This document shows, piece after piece, positions 1-9,121 of a stretch of DNA of 64,000 nucleotides. Numbering within the stretch: the first letter of the stretch is position 1; each line of letters starts with the position of its first letter. The stretch is from Fictibacillus sp. b24 (GTDB lineage: Bacteria; Bacillota; Bacilli; Bacillales; Fictibacillaceae), in the NCBI RefSeq assembly GCF_030348825.1, contig NZ_JAUCES010000005.1, forward strand, positions 2,046,001 to 2,110,000. The letters are read 5' to 3'. Below the pieces are notes generated by a model. It saw only the letters and a list, made by a program, of their open reading frames with translations, was not told the origin of the DNA and did not search any database. A program made the position numbers and the translations under genes.

Positions 1-17
1 AGGTATTCCGATACACA

Positions 18-2267
18 TTACCCTCCCCAGTAAGTGATCGAATCAGGGCAGGTTGTGTGGTCCAAAACTCTTTTCAAGTCAAAGACTCCACCTTTTCCAT
101 CTTTCAGTAGGTTTTCAATTACTTTCCATGTGAGGATTTTATACGGTTCATGAGGAACTGCGAGTAAGACAACATCACTCCGCTCAAGATCCGCAAAAGA
201 ATCCAGTGACATGTTATAATGATCCTCAACATCTTTTTGGTTAGCTAGTGGGTCCGATACCTGAACTTGAATCCCATTCTCTTTCAATACTTCCACGATA
301 GAGAAGACTTTGGAGTTACGAATATCTGAGACTCCCTCTTTAAAAGTTACTCCTAGTACAGTCACTCTTGCCTCTTTCAACGGAATTCCTCTGTCGAGTA
401 GATAAGATCTGATAGAATTTGCGATAAAAATAGGCATCCGTTCGTTCGTGTTCCTTGCCTCTTTCATCAATGATGGGGTGAAATTCAATTCTTCTGCCTT
501 ATAAATTAAATAATACGGGTCAACACTTATGCAGTGTCCGCCTACTAATCCAGGCTTGAATGGAGAGAAATTCCACTTTGTTTTTGCTGCTTCAAACACT
601 TCTGATGAATCTATTCCCATTCCTGTGAATAGCATAGAAAGTTCATTAACAAAAGCGATATTGATATCTCTCTGAGTGTTTTCCACAATCTTACTAGCTT
701 CGGCCACTTTTATTGAACCTACTTTGTGAACTCTTTCGATTACTTTTTGATAGACAGAAGCAATTTTCTCAAGGATTTCAGGTTTCTCAGCGGCAACGAC
801 TTTCACAACATTCTTCAGAGTGTGTTCATGATCACCTGGATTGACTCTTTCTGGTGAATAGCCGACAAAAAAATCCCGACCTTCTTTCAACCCTGACTTT
901 TCTTCTAGAATAGGGATGCAAATTTCTTCTGTCGCACCTGGATAAACTGTTGATTCATAGATAACGATACACCCATTTGACAGATGATTACCAATGACAG
1001 CAGAGGCGGAACGCAACGGATTGAGATCAGGCTTATTGTCAGAATTTACAGGGGTGGGAACCGTAACGAAAATAAATTCACACGAAGAGAGAGAGGAGGG
1101 GTCTTCAGTAAATGACATGAAAGAAGTGGCTAGTTTCTCAGAACTAATATCTTTATTTACATCTATTCCTTTCCGTAAATCCTTCACCCGTCTTAAGTTC
1201 GTATCATAACCTACTACTTCGTATTGTTCGCTCAATGCCACAGCTAAAGGAAGTCCTACATAACCAAGACCAACGACCCCCATCCTTTGACGAGGAAGAC
1301 TTTGAAAGTAATCCATATACCATTTCACGAAAGCAGCTACACCTTTCTCGACCGGTGTTTGAGGAGTAAATCCGATTGATTTAATTAATGAACCTGTCTC
1401 CGCATAAGTTTTGGGTACATCTCCTGGCTGTAGAGGTAAATACTCTTTCATAGCTTTTTTACCAAGCAGCTTCTCTAGAGCTCCTATGAAATTTTCCAAT
1501 GAAACAGGACCGTTATTCCCGATATTATGAAGCACGAATGGTGCGTTTTTTTCTCCTGAAGGAGGTCGATCCATTAATCGTCTAATGGATTCTACTACAT
1601 CGTCAACATAGGTAAAATCTCGTTCCATACGTCCGTAATTAAATACTTGGATCGGCTCATCTTTTAAAATTGATTGAGTGAATTTGAATAAAGCCATATC
1701 CGGTCTCCCCCACGGTCCATAAACTGTAAAAAACCTCAAGCCCGTCGTTGGTAATCCATAAAGATGGCTATATGTGAATGCCATCAGTTCATTCGACCGT
1801 TTTGTGGCAGCATATAAACTGATAGGCTGGTCTACCCGATCATCAACAGAAAAACTATTCTGCTCATTCAACCCGTAAACAGAACTAGAGGAAGCGTATA
1901 GAAAATGTTTAATTTTGTGGCGGCGCGAGGCCTCCAATATATTCATAAACCCGACAATATTGGACTCAATATACACATGAGGATGGTCGATGCTGTAGCG
2001 AACTCCAGCTTGTGCAGCTAAATGGATGACGATATCTACTCCGCGTTCGATAAATATATCTTCAACCAACGAACGGTTCTCAATCGAACCATAAACAAAA
2101 TCGAAATGATCACACTTCGTAAGCTGACTTAACCTCGCCCTCTTTAGGTTTTGATCATAATAGTCATTGATATTATCGATTCCTATAACCTTAAATCCAT
2201 CTGAAAGTAAACGTTGAGCCACATGAAATCCAATGAAACCTGCACATCCTGTTATTAGAACCTTCAT
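18..2267 (-). CDS. Fused UDP-sugar 4-epimerase / UDP-sugar 6-dehydrogenase
   Basis: A 749-residue protein with two complete enzymes in one chain. Residues 1 to about 325 are an extended short-chain dehydrogenase/epimerase: the NAD motif TGCAGFIG lies near residue 6, and Tyr152 with Lys156 form the YxxxK pair, most like UDP-glucuronate 4-epimerases (CapI type). Residues 328 to 749 start with a second Rossmann motif (GVVGLGYVG) and continue as a UDP-glucose/UDP-N-acetylhexosamine 6-dehydrogenase, with catalytic Cys579 in GGHCISVDPYY. The dehydrogenase half resembles the TviB/WbpO group. The likely product is a UDP-uronic acid of galacto configuration for a surface polysaccharide; the substrate (N-acetylated or not) cannot be read from sequence. 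AAGGGAG sits 6 bases before the ATG. It lies downstream of the glnA terminator and is not part of that operon. These activities are usually separate genes. Confidence 0.85.
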   Translation of the reverse strand: MKVLITGCAGFIGFHVAQRLLSDGFKVIGIDNINDYYDQNLKRARLSQLTKCDHFDFVYGSIENRSLVEDIFIERGVDIVIHLAAQAGVRYSIDHPHVYIESNIVGFMNILEASRRHKIKHFLYASSSSVYGLNEQNSFSVDDRVDQPISLYAATKRSNELMAFTYSHLYGLPTTGLRFFTVYGPWGRPDMALFKFTQSILKDEPIQVFNYGRMERDFTYVDDVVESIRRLMDRPPSGEKNAPFVLHNIGNNGPVSLENFIGALEKLLGKKAMKEYLPLQPGDVPKTYAETGSLIKSIGFTPQTPVEKGVAAFVKWYMDYFQSLPRQRMGVVGLGYVGLPLAVALSEQYEVVGYDTNLRRVKDLRKGIDVNKDISSEKLATSFMSFTEDPSSLSSCEFIFVTVPTPVNSDNKPDLNPLRSASAVIGNHLSNGCIVIYESTVYPGATEEICIPILEEKSGLKEGRDFFVGYSPERVNPGDHEHTLKNVVKVVAAEKPEILEKIASVYQKVIERVHKVGSIKVAEASKIVENTQRDINIAFVNELSMLFTGMGIDSSEVFEAAKTKWNFSPFKPGLVGGHCISVDPYYLIYKAEELNFTPSLMKEARNTNERMPIFIANSIRSYLLDRGIPLKEARVTVLGVTFKEGVSDIRNSKVFSIVEVLKENGIQVQVSDPLANQKDVEDHYNMSLDSFADLERSDVVLLAVPHEPYKILTWKVIENLLKDGKGGVFDLKRVLDHTTCPDSITYWGG

Positions 2268-2406
2268 TTGTTTCTCCCTTACATTTTGAATTAACTCCTG
2301 TATTGCTTGTATATGCAGAAGTGTACAAGAAGTTAAGGGCTATTAGAAAAATAGGTGAAACCCAAATATTAAGAAGTTCAAAAAGAAAAATTATTCGCCC
2401 ACAAAT

Positions 2407-2443
2407 AAAAAAACCCCTGACACCATTGGTATCAGGGGTTTTA
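2407..2443 (-). terminator. Rho-independent terminator after glnA
   Basis: Inverted repeat CCCCTGACACC / GGTATCAGGGG with a short loop. The minus-strand transcript would end in a U-rich run. It starts 4 bases after the glnA stop codon. Confidence 0.85.
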
Positions 2444-2446
2444 ATT

Positions 2447-3781
2447 TTAGTACATGCTCATATATTGTTCGCGTTCCCAAGGGTGAACTTGTGTACGGAA
2501 CATATCCCACTCGATTTCTTTTGCTTCTACGAAGTGCTCAGTAGCATGTGCTCCAAGAGCTTTTGTAAGTACTTCGTTTTTAGCGAATAAAGTTAGAGCT
2601 TCTTTAAGTGTTGCAGGAAGATCTTTGATGCCTTCAGCTTCACGCTCTTCTTTATCCATTACATAAATGTTTCTGTCGATTGGTTTTGGTGCATTTAATT
2701 TATTCTTAATTCCGTCAAGACCAGCAGCTAGAAGTACAGCCATCGCAAGGTACGGGTTAGCAGTTGGATCAACGCTTCTTACCTCGATACGAGTGCTGAT
2801 TCCGCGAGAAGCCGGGATACGAATAAGCGGGCTTCTGTTTTGCATAGACCAAGCAACATAACAAGGTGCTTCGTAACCTGGAACTAGACGCTTATAAGAA
2901 TTTACAGTAGGGTTTGTAATCGCTGTAAAATCTTGAGCGTGCTTTAAGATTCCTGCAAGGAAATGCATAGCTGTTTCACTTAAACCAGTTTCTGATTTCT
3001 CATCGTAGAATACGTTTTCTCCATCTTTGAATAGAGACATGTTGGCATGCATTCCAGATCCGTTTACACCAAACAAAGGTTTTGCCATGAAAGTAGCGTG
3101 AAGACCATGTTTGCGCGCAATCGTTTTAACAGCGAGTTTAAACGTTTGAATGTTATCACATGTACTTACTGCATCAGCATATTTAAAGTCAATCTCGTGC
3201 TGACCAGGAGCTACTTCATGGTGAGAAGCTTCGATTTCAAAGCCCATGTCTTCAAGTTCTAATACGATATCTCTACGGCAGTTTTCACCTAGATCTGTTG
3301 GAGCAAGGTCAAAATATCCGCCTTTATCATTAAGTTCTAGAGTAGGTTCACCCTTCTCATCGTTTTTAAATAAGAAGAATTCTGGCTCAGGTCCGATGTT
3401 GAAGTCCGAGAATCCTAGCTCTTCCATCTCTTTTAATACTCGTTTTAAAATACCGCGCGGATCTCCATCGAATGGATTTCCATCAGGCATGTAGATATCA
3501 CAGATCAAACGTGCTACTTTGCCTTTTTCTGATGTCCAAGGGAAAATCATAAATGTGTCTAAATCAGGAAAAAGATTCATATCAGATTCTTCAATACGTA
3601 CAAATCCTTCGATTGAAGAACCATCAAACATCATTTTATTTTCTAAAGCTTTTTCAAGCTGTCCGATTGGAATTTCAACGTTTTTGATTACACCCAATAA
3701 ATCAGTAAATTGCAAACGAATAAATCTTACGTTTTCTTCTTTTACCATTCTTAAGATATCTTCTTTAGTATACTTAGACAA
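2447..3781 (-). CDS. glnA: Glutamine synthetase type I
   Basis: ATP-dependent synthesis of glutamine from glutamate and ammonium; a cytoplasmic dodecamer in this family. At 444 residues it is the normal length of the Gram-positive GSI-alpha form. Visible signatures are the N-terminal [10 protein letters not shown] segment, the metal/glutamate region [12 protein letters not shown], the ATP-binding segment around [17 protein letters not shown], and [13 protein letters not shown]. The start codon is TTG (MSKYTKED), chosen because AAGGAGGAG lies 7 bases upstream and the product then aligns with the family N-terminus. It is second in the glnR-glnA operon, 74 bp after glnR. In B. subtilis, feedback-inhibited GlnA also signals to GlnR and TnrA; that is family knowledge and not visible here. 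Confidence 0.97.
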   Translation of the reverse strand: MSKYTKEDILRMVKEENVRFIRLQFTDLLGVIKNVEIPIGQLEKALENKMMFDGSSIEGFVRIEESDMNLFPDLDTFMIFPWTSEKGKVARLICDIYMPDGNPFDGDPRGILKRVLKEMEELGFSDFNIGPEPEFFLFKNDEKGEPTLELNDKGGYFDLAPTDLGENCRRDIVLELEDMGFEIEASHHEVAPGQHEIDFKYADAVSTCDNIQTFKLAVKTIARKHGLHATFMAKPLFGVNGSGMHANMSLFKDGENVFYDEKSETGLSETAMHFLAGILKHAQDFTAITNPTVNSYKRLVPGYEAPCYVAWSMQNRSPLIRIPASRGISTRIEVRSVDPTANPYLAMAVLLAAGLDGIKNKLNAPKPIDRNIYVMDKEEREAEGIKDLPATLKEALTLFAKNEVLTKALGAHATEHFVEAKEIEWDMFRTQVHPWEREQYMSMY

Positions 3782-3855
3782 ATCTTTCTCCTCCTTTTGA
3801 ATATAAAACGCCTTTTATGGCGATTGTTCACTCATTAAGTATTATTTAGAACTTA

Positions 3856-4257
3856 TCAATGAAAAAACCTGGAAAGTTCTCCTTGAATTAAAGACGTCTT
3901 TCCGTGCCGCCCAGCATGAATTAATTCCCTTTTTAACCTGCGATGAAGCGCAGATTCGGAAATTTGTTGAGCAGCTTGCACATTTGGCTGGTTCTTGATA
4001 AATTCTGCTGCTTGTTCATTGAGCTCAAACACTCTTTTAATTCCGGCTAAGTTAACACCTTGTTCAAGGAGTGCTTTAATCTCAAGAAGTTTATCAACAT
4101 CGTTAAATGAAAACAAACGACGGTTCCCTTCAGTTCGTGCAGGATGAATCAAATCGTTTTCTTCATAATAACGAATCTGTCTTGCGGATAATTCAGTCAG
4201 CTGCATTACAATACTGATTGGGAACAAAGGTAAGTTCCGACGATTCATATCGTTCAT
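3856..4257 (-). CDS. glnR: Glutamine synthetase repressor GlnR, MerR family
   Basis: A 133-residue MerR-family DNA-binding protein. The winged helix-turn-helix covers about residues 14-80 ([17 protein letters not shown], then EGNRRLFSF). The last residues, LSRFFH, match the C-terminal tail that in B. subtilis GlnR controls dimerization and response to feedback-inhibited GlnA. GGAGG is 8 bases before the ATG. It is the first gene of the glnR-glnA operon and has two GlnR boxes in its own promoter, so autorepression under nitrogen excess is expected. Confidence 0.97.
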   Translation of the reverse strand: MNDMNRRNLPLFPISIVMQLTELSARQIRYYEENDLIHPARTEGNRRLFSFNDVDKLLEIKALLEQGVNLAGIKRVFELNEQAAEFIKNQPNVQAAQQISESALHRRLKRELIHAGRHGKTSLIQGELSRFFH

Positions 4258-4287
4258 TTTGCCTACCTCCTTTCAACTTCTTTTTAT

Positions 4288-4316
4288 ATCTTATGTCACA
4301 AAAGCTCACATGTCAA
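4288..4316 (-). promoter_or_regulatory. Sigma-A promoter of glnRA
   Basis: On the minus strand: -35 TTGACA (4311-4316), a 17-bp spacer, -10 TAAGAT (4288-4293). The spacer is exactly the proximal GlnR box. Confidence 0.85.
4294..4310 (-). promoter_or_regulatory. GlnR operator 1, in the promoter spacer
   Basis: TGTCA-N7-TCACA, an exact match to the GlnR/TnrA consensus TGTNAN7TNACA. It occupies every base between the -35 and -10 hexamers, so bound GlnR would block RNA polymerase directly. Confidence 0.88.
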
Positions 4317-4322
4317 TCTTAA

Positions 4323-4339
4323 TGTTAGAAAAAATGACA
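4323..4339 (-). promoter_or_regulatory. GlnR operator 2, upstream of the -35
   Basis: TGTTA-N7-TGACA, a second exact match to the consensus, 29 bp centre-to-centre from operator 1. It starts 7 bp upstream of the -35 hexamer. B. subtilis glnRA also has two operators. Confidence 0.85.
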
Positions 4340-4346
4340 TCAAATA

Positions 4347-4373
4347 AAAAAAGAGGCAATCTGCCTCTTTTTC
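4347..4373 (-). terminator. Terminator after ynbB
   Basis: AAAAAGAGGCA-atc-TGCCTCTTTTT, a perfect hairpin with U-tract, overlapping the ynbB stop codon by a base and just upstream of the glnR operators. Confidence 0.9.
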
Positions 4374-5647
4374 TATAATGGTTTATTAATGAGTCCATGA
4401 GTTAAAAGTTCATCTACTGCTGAAACAACAGCAATTTTGACATGTTCATACGTTAATCCGCCTTGTACGAACGCAATATACGGCGGACGAATCGGACCAT
4501 CAGCAGTTAGCTCGATACTTGCTCCTTGAATAAATGTTCCTGCTGCCATAATAACATCGTCTTCGTAGCCAGGCATATAATCCGGATATGGAACAGCATA
4601 TGAATTGATCGGAGAAGCTTTTTGTATGGACTGACAAAATTTAATCATCCGCTCTTTGTCTTCGAAGATTACGGACTGAATAAGATCTGTTCTTTTTGCA
4701 TTCCATGATGGACGCGTTTGCATACCTAGTTCTTCTAAGAACGCAGCTGTAAACACGGCACCTTTTAACGCTTGAGCTGTGACGTGAGGAGCTAAAAAGA
4801 ATCCTTGATACATCTCTTGAAGACTGTAAAGAGACGCACCAGCTTCTCTTCCAATTCCTGGTGAAGTTAGACGATAAGAGATTTTATTGATCAGACTTTC
4901 ATTTCCAGCGATGTAACCTCCAGTCTTTGCTAGGCCGCCTCCTGGATTCTTAATCAATGAACCTGCGATGATATCGGCTCCCGCTTCAATAGGTTCTCTT
5001 TGTTCGACGAATTCTCCATAACAGTTGTCAACAAAAACGATTACATCTTTTTTGATTTCTTTGACAAAGGTAATCATCTCTTCAATTTCATCAACAGTAA
5101 AAGAAGGACGATCCGCATATCCTTTTGATCGCTGAATTCCGATTACTTTTGTTTTGTCCGATATAGCTCTTTGTACATTTTCAAAATCAATATTTCCGTC
5201 AGGAGTTAAATCAACATGCTGATAAGAAATATCATATTCTTTTAAAGAGCCTTCTCCAGTACCCCTGATACCAACAATTTCTTCAAGGGTGTCATAAGGT
5301 TTTCCGGTCATATAAAGTAATTCGTCACCAGGTCGAAGCATCCCAAACAAACTTAATGTGATAGCATGAGTTCCTGAAATAATTTGAGGTCTTACGATTG
5401 CTGCTTCTGCTTTAAAAACATCTGCATAAACCTTTTCGAGTGTGTCACGCCCATTGTCATCATAGCCATAGCCTGTTGAAGGATGAAAGTGATGGTCTCC
5501 AACTTGATTGTTTTGAAAGGCCATTAAAACCTTTAGCTGATTAAACTCACTCATTTTATCAATGGATGCATGTACGTCTTTAATTCGTTCAGAAACCGTT
5601 AGTGTTGTTTGTTCTAAAATCTTTTCATTTTGAAACTGCGAATACAT
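4373..5647 (-). CDS. ynbB: PLP-dependent YnbB (methionine gamma-lyase / aluminium-resistance family)
   Basis: A 424-residue protein of the cystathionine gamma-lyase-like, fold-type I PLP family often annotated as aluminium resistance or methionine gamma-lyase. The probable PLP lysine is in GSLIKNPGGGLAKTGGY. DNCYGEF upstream resembles the aspartate that contacts the pyridine ring. The substrate of YnbB is not established. The start chosen is the ATG at 5645-5647 (MYSQFQNEK), with AAAGGAG 8 bases before it and one base after the hflX stop. A longer reading frame to 5713 would overlap hflX by 65 bp and has no better ribosome site. hflX-ynbB-glnR-glnA matches B. subtilis synteny. Confidence 0.88.
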   Translation of the reverse strand: MYSQFQNEKILEQTTLTVSERIKDVHASIDKMSEFNQLKVLMAFQNNQVGDHHFHPSTGYGYDDNGRDTLEKVYADVFKAEAAIVRPQIISGTHAITLSLFGMLRPGDELLYMTGKPYDTLEEIVGIRGTGEGSLKEYDISYQHVDLTPDGNIDFENVQRAISDKTKVIGIQRSKGYADRPSFTVDEIEEMITFVKEIKKDVIVFVDNCYGEFVEQREPIEAGADIIAGSLIKNPGGGLAKTGGYIAGNESLINKISYRLTSPGIGREAGASLYSLQEMYQGFFLAPHVTAQALKGAVFTAAFLEELGMQTRPSWNAKRTDLIQSVIFEDKERMIKFCQSIQKASPINSYAVPYPDYMPGYEDDVIMAAGTFIQGASIELTADGPIRPPYIAFVQGGLTYEHVKIAVVSAVDELLTHGLINKPL

Positions 5648-5648
5648 G

Positions 5649-6905
5649 TTATTCTCCTTTGGTGCTGATGGATGGAATGGAAGAATTTGATAGCGCGTAT
5701 CCCTTACATTCATAAACCAGTTCTTCTTTATTAAATTCTTGCTCTATAAGAATCGTTTCTCCACGCAGTTGTGAAAGAAGCTTACCATCGTGAGCAGGTA
5801 CTTTGATCTGATAAAAAGTCATCTGCTTCACTACTTCTTTTTCAATGGTTTCTTGTAATTGTGATATGTCTTCACCAGATAAAGCCGAAATGGAGATCGA
5901 AGGGTTTTCTGGTATAAAGTCATCTGCAAACTGATCTTTCTTATTATAGACCGTTAACATAGGTATATGGCTTGCATTTAGTTCATTTAATATGCGTTTT
6001 ACCGTTTTTTCATGCTGTGCTCGATCCTCGCTTGATCCATCGATCACATGAATGAGTAGATTTGCTTCAGCCGCCTCTTCAAGTGTTGATCTGAAAGCAG
6101 CAATGAGTGAAGTTGGCAAGTCTTGGATAAAACCTACTGTATCAGTAAGAAGCATCTGGAACCCACTTTTGAGTTTAACTTTTCTTGTTAACGGATCGAG
6201 AGTTGCAAATAACTGATCTTCTTCATAACTATCAGCTTCCGTTAATTTATTGAATATTGTTGACTTCCCAGCATTTGTGTAGCCAACAAGAGCTGCTTGG
6301 AATGCCCCTTGATGTTTGCGGCGCTCACGATACCTCTCTCTATGACTTACTACTGAATTGATTTGCTGTTTAAGCTCATGAATACGAAAACGAATGTGTC
6401 GTCTGTCTTTTTCGAGTTTCGTCTCACCCGGACCTCTTGTTCCGATTCCGCCCCCTAATCTAGAGAGACTTGTTCCTATTCCTGAAAGCCTCGGAAGCAA
6501 ATATTCAAGTTGCGCAAGCTCCACCTGAAGTTTACCTTCACGTGTTTTCGCACGCTGTGCAAAGATATCGAGAATCAGCTGTGTTCGGTCAAGCACTCGA
6601 GCGTTGAAATGCTGCGATAGATTTCGTACTTGAGATGGTGAGAGTTCACTGTTAAAAATGATAATGTCTGCTTCAAGTTCTTCTTCAAGCGTGATGATTT
6701 CTTCTACCTTACCCTTACCGATGAAGGTGGCTGAGTCGTATCTATCTCTTTTTTGAGTGATAACAGCACAGACTGTTCCTTGAGCTGTTTTTGTTAATGA
6801 TTTTAATTCTTCCATCGAATAAAAAAAACGCTCGTCGTTCTGCCGTGGAAGCTGACAGCCGACGAGAATCGCTTTTTCCTGAACTGAATCTTTGTTATTG
6901 TTCAA
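5649..6905 (-). CDS. hflX: Ribosome-associated GTPase HflX
   Basis: A 418-residue TRAFAC GTPase that binds the 50S subunit and in other species rescues or splits stalled or hibernating ribosomes. The N-terminal HflX domain (about 1-185) includes the glycine-rich [15 protein letters not shown] linker near residue 151. The G domain has G1 GYTNAGKST (208-216), G3 DTVGF and G4 NKKD. The start is a TTG ([11 protein letters not shown]) with a weak GCAGGGA site upstream. The next residues AILVGCQL align with the B. subtilis YnbA start, which supports this choice. It is followed one base later by ynbB, so the two are probably translated together. Confidence 0.93.
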   Translation of the reverse strand: MNNNKDSVQEKAILVGCQLPRQNDERFFYSMEELKSLTKTAQGTVCAVITQKRDRYDSATFIGKGKVEEIITLEEELEADIIIFNSELSPSQVRNLSQHFNARVLDRTQLILDIFAQRAKTREGKLQVELAQLEYLLPRLSGIGTSLSRLGGGIGTRGPGETKLEKDRRHIRFRIHELKQQINSVVSHRERYRERRKHQGAFQAALVGYTNAGKSTIFNKLTEADSYEEDQLFATLDPLTRKVKLKSGFQMLLTDTVGFIQDLPTSLIAAFRSTLEEAAEANLLIHVIDGSSEDRAQHEKTVKRILNELNASHIPMLTVYNKKDQFADDFIPENPSISISALSGEDISQLQETIEKEVVKQMTFYQIKVPAHDGKLLSQLRGETILIEQEFNKEELVYECKGYALSNSSIPSISTKGE

Positions 6906-6944
6906 ATTCGCGATCCCTGCTTTCCATAGTCTCCTATCATCATA

Positions 6945-7895
6945 TCAAATCGAATCACGTTCTTCTAGCACAAGGTCGTCACTTTGTATCGTCATCAATG
7001 TTTTTTTATCTTGGCTCGTTTCGTTTAGAAGACGTACCGATTGCCTTCTGACTGCCTTTTCAATCATGTTACGAATGTATCTCCCATTAGAGAATGAGCC
7101 GGGGTTCGAATTCTTTACTCTTTCAATATGAGCTTTTAATTTCCATTCACAGTCTCTCGTAAGAACATATTCTCTTTCGATTATCATCCTTTTCGCTATT
7201 TCCATTAATTCTTCAACAGAATAGTCAGGAAAAGAAATCTTGATTGGAAATCTTGATGGCAAACCAGGGTTTAGTTTCAAAAAACGTTCCATCTCTTTTG
7301 GATATCCTGCGAGGATGAGTATAAAATCATGCTGTTGATCTTCCATCGCTTTCACAAGTGTATCAATGGCTTCTTTCCCAAAATCTTTTTCCCCGCCGCG
7401 TCCTAAAGAATACGCTTCATCAATAAACAGAATTCCCCCGCTTGCTTTCTTTAACAACTCTCTTGTTTTTTGAGCAGTATGGCCAATATATTCACCCACA
7501 AGATCGGCTCTTTCCGCCTCAATCAGATGCCCTTTTGAGAGTACTTTCATCTCATGAAAAAGGGTGCCCAGCTTTCTAGCTACCGTTGTCTTTCCTGTTC
7601 CTGGATTCCCTTTAAACAACATATGAAGTGCTTGTTTTTCAGCCTTCAATCCCAATTCTTGACGGCATTTATTAATATGAAGCCATGCATAGATTTCTTT
7701 TACGTGATATTTTAAGTCTTCCATTCCAACCAAACGATTTAAATCTTTTTCCATTCGAAGCAGCGGATGATGCTGCTCCAATGCCTTTTCTTTTCCAGCA
7801 AGGGTTGCTCCATCGTCAATCTTCGTTTTTTCATTTCCTTGGTTTAAGACAATGTTAATCTGCCTTTGCTTTTTTATCGCAATAGGTTCATTCAA
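6945..7895 (-). CDS. spoVK: Stage V sporulation AAA+ ATPase SpoVK
   Basis: A 316-residue AAA+ ATPase of the CbxX/CfxQ group. Walker A is GNPGTGKT (96-103), Walker B is GILFIDEAYSLGRG (about 157-170), and a sensor-2-like segment follows in the C-terminal third. In B. subtilis SpoVK is required for spore maturation; its substrate is unknown. The start is a TTG (MNEPIAIKK) with AGGTGAT 5 bases upstream, the only plausible start near the conserved N-terminus. It is 39 bp upstream of hflX on the same strand. No clear sigma-E promoter could be picked with confidence. Confidence 0.92.
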   Translation of the reverse strand: MNEPIAIKKQRQINIVLNQGNEKTKIDDGATLAGKEKALEQHHPLLRMEKDLNRLVGMEDLKYHVKEIYAWLHINKCRQELGLKAEKQALHMLFKGNPGTGKTTVARKLGTLFHEMKVLSKGHLIEAERADLVGEYIGHTAQKTRELLKKASGGILFIDEAYSLGRGGEKDFGKEAIDTLVKAMEDQQHDFILILAGYPKEMERFLKLNPGLPSRFPIKISFPDYSVEELMEIAKRMIIEREYVLTRDCEWKLKAHIERVKNSNPGSFSNGRYIRNMIEKAVRRQSVRLLNETSQDKKTLMTIQSDDLVLEERDSI

Positions 7896-8154
7896 GCGGG
7901 ATCACCTCACTTTGCCAGTCGAATCATTATACGCAGCAACATCATTTTCCGTGACAAATGCCTATACTCTTTCTTGATCACTGTTATCAATTTATGTTGA
8001 ACTCTTTAGATCTACTACAAAGACAAGCTTTGTTTTTAAATATGAATAATTATTAGATAATTGAAACCGTTTTCTATTTTCAGACGAATAAAAATACTCA
8101 AGTATGCAAGATTTCCGTGTTATGTTAAATAATGTGAAATAAGTTTACTTACGA

Positions 8155-8793
8155 ATGGAAGAAAAAATCATGCATATTAAATTTCAAAAAATCATCTTGA
8201 TCTTATCAGGATTATTCTTAACAGCGATCGGCATAAAACTGTTAACGCTTCACGCTTTAACGTTCGGCGGAACAGCTGGAATTGCTACTCTCGGCTCATT
8301 TATGACGAGCTGGTCGTGGGGCATCTTGTTCTTAATCGTAAATCTGCCCTTTTTTATTTTATCCATAAAAAAACTAGGATGGACTTTCTCTTTATCGACC
8401 TTTCTATGCATCTTATTAATTTCGGCAATCTCAGATATGATGGATTATTTAACTCTTCCTCTCATTTCTCCGATTGCAGCTTCTGTAATTGCGGGCACGT
8501 TAATCGGTATAGGTGTAAGTTTCGTCTTGAATTCTGGGGCTTCCTTAGGCGGAATTCACATATTGGCTCTTTACTTGGAGCAAAAGTCGGACATCAACCG
8601 AGGTGTTTCATTGTTCGTGACTGATTTTATCATCGTATCATCTGCGGTTGTTATGTTTGGATTTAAAAATGCACTTATATCAATAATCGCAATCGCAATT
8701 GCATCATTGTTAACGGGGAAATTAAAAACTTCAGTCAAACCTTCTTCTACGATTTACCATACATCTGAATCTGAACCCGTTCAAAACAGCTAA
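8155..8793 (+). CDS. YitT-family integral membrane protein, short form
   Basis: A 212-residue, very hydrophobic protein with about five to six predicted membrane helices (roughly 8-28, 50-70, 76-95, 102-125, 148-168, 170-186). The loops TFGGTAGIATL and NSGASLGGIHILALYLEQK are typical of the YitT (DUF161) family. It lacks the C-terminal cytosolic DUF2179 domain of full-length YitT proteins (about 280 residues). Function unknown; a transport role is often assumed. The ATG at 8155 has no good ribosome site. The in-frame ATG at 8170 has GGAAG about 9 bases upstream and may be the true start. It is one of only two plus-strand genes in the window and sits in a small island not found between spoVK and hfq in B. 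subtilis. Confidence 0.75.
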   Translation: MEEKIMHIKFQKIILILSGLFLTAIGIKLLTLHALTFGGTAGIATLGSFMTSWSWGILFLIVNLPFFILSIKKLGWTFSLSTFLCILLISAISDMMDYLTLPLISPIAASVIAGTLIGIGVSFVLNSGASLGGIHILALYLEQKSDINRGVSLFVTDFIIVSSAVVMFGFKNALISIIAIAIASLLTGKLKTSVKPSSTIYHTSESEPVQNS

Positions 8794-8826
8794 AAGCATT
8801 TTCCATTAAGGAAAATGCTTTTTTTT
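8793..8826 (+). terminator. Terminator after the YitT-like gene
   Basis: AAAAGCATTTTCC-attaa-GGAAAATGCTTTTTTTT, a perfect stem with T8, directly after the stop codon. Confidence 0.92.
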
Positions 8827-9038
8827 GGGCTATTTTCGCATACGATGTTGCTTTTTGGAAGTAGTTGATTTACGTTCCAGGTGCTCGCTTTCCGCGGGGC
8901 AGGCGGTGAGCCACATTCGTACGTTTCACTCTTAAGTGTCTCACCTGCCCGCCTGTCCCGCAGGAGTCTCACACCTTCCACTACAATCAACTGTCAAAGA
9001 AGAAATTTTGAAAGCAACAATATTTGGAAAACACCTTT
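8827..9038 (+). repeat. Dispersed palindromic element, copy A
   Basis: A full copy of the window's main repeat family. The left end (GGCTATTTTCGC...TTGTTGC-like) and right end (GCAACAATATTTGG...ACACC) are imperfect terminal inverted repeats of about 28 bp. Inside, GCGGGGCAGGCGG (8894-8906) pairs with CCGCCTGTCCCGC, TGAG with CTCA, and AGTTGATT with AATCAACT, giving a long interrupted hairpin. It lies between two convergent genes, beyond the terminator. Open frames across it have no ribosome sites and recur with every copy, so they are not genes. Confidence 0.85.
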
Positions 9039-9121
9039 AATTTACATAAAATTTATTATGTTAACAAAATGTCTACCATTGTCATTTTCTGCGCTTCCTT
9101 AGGAAATATCCTATCCGTTTA

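Noticed and set aside
2268-2406. Sigma-A promoter for the fused epimerase-dehydrogenase
   Set aside because: TTAACT-N17-TATACA can be drawn on the minus strand, but both hexamers match only four of six positions, not enough to call.
8881-9102. Open frame of 73 codons inside repeat copy A
   Set aside because: The same kind of peptide appears in every copy of the repeat, on both strands, without a ribosome site. It follows from repeat composition, not from a gene. The frames at 25960-26175, 25944-26165, 48362-48589 and 57464-57661 are rejected for the same reason.
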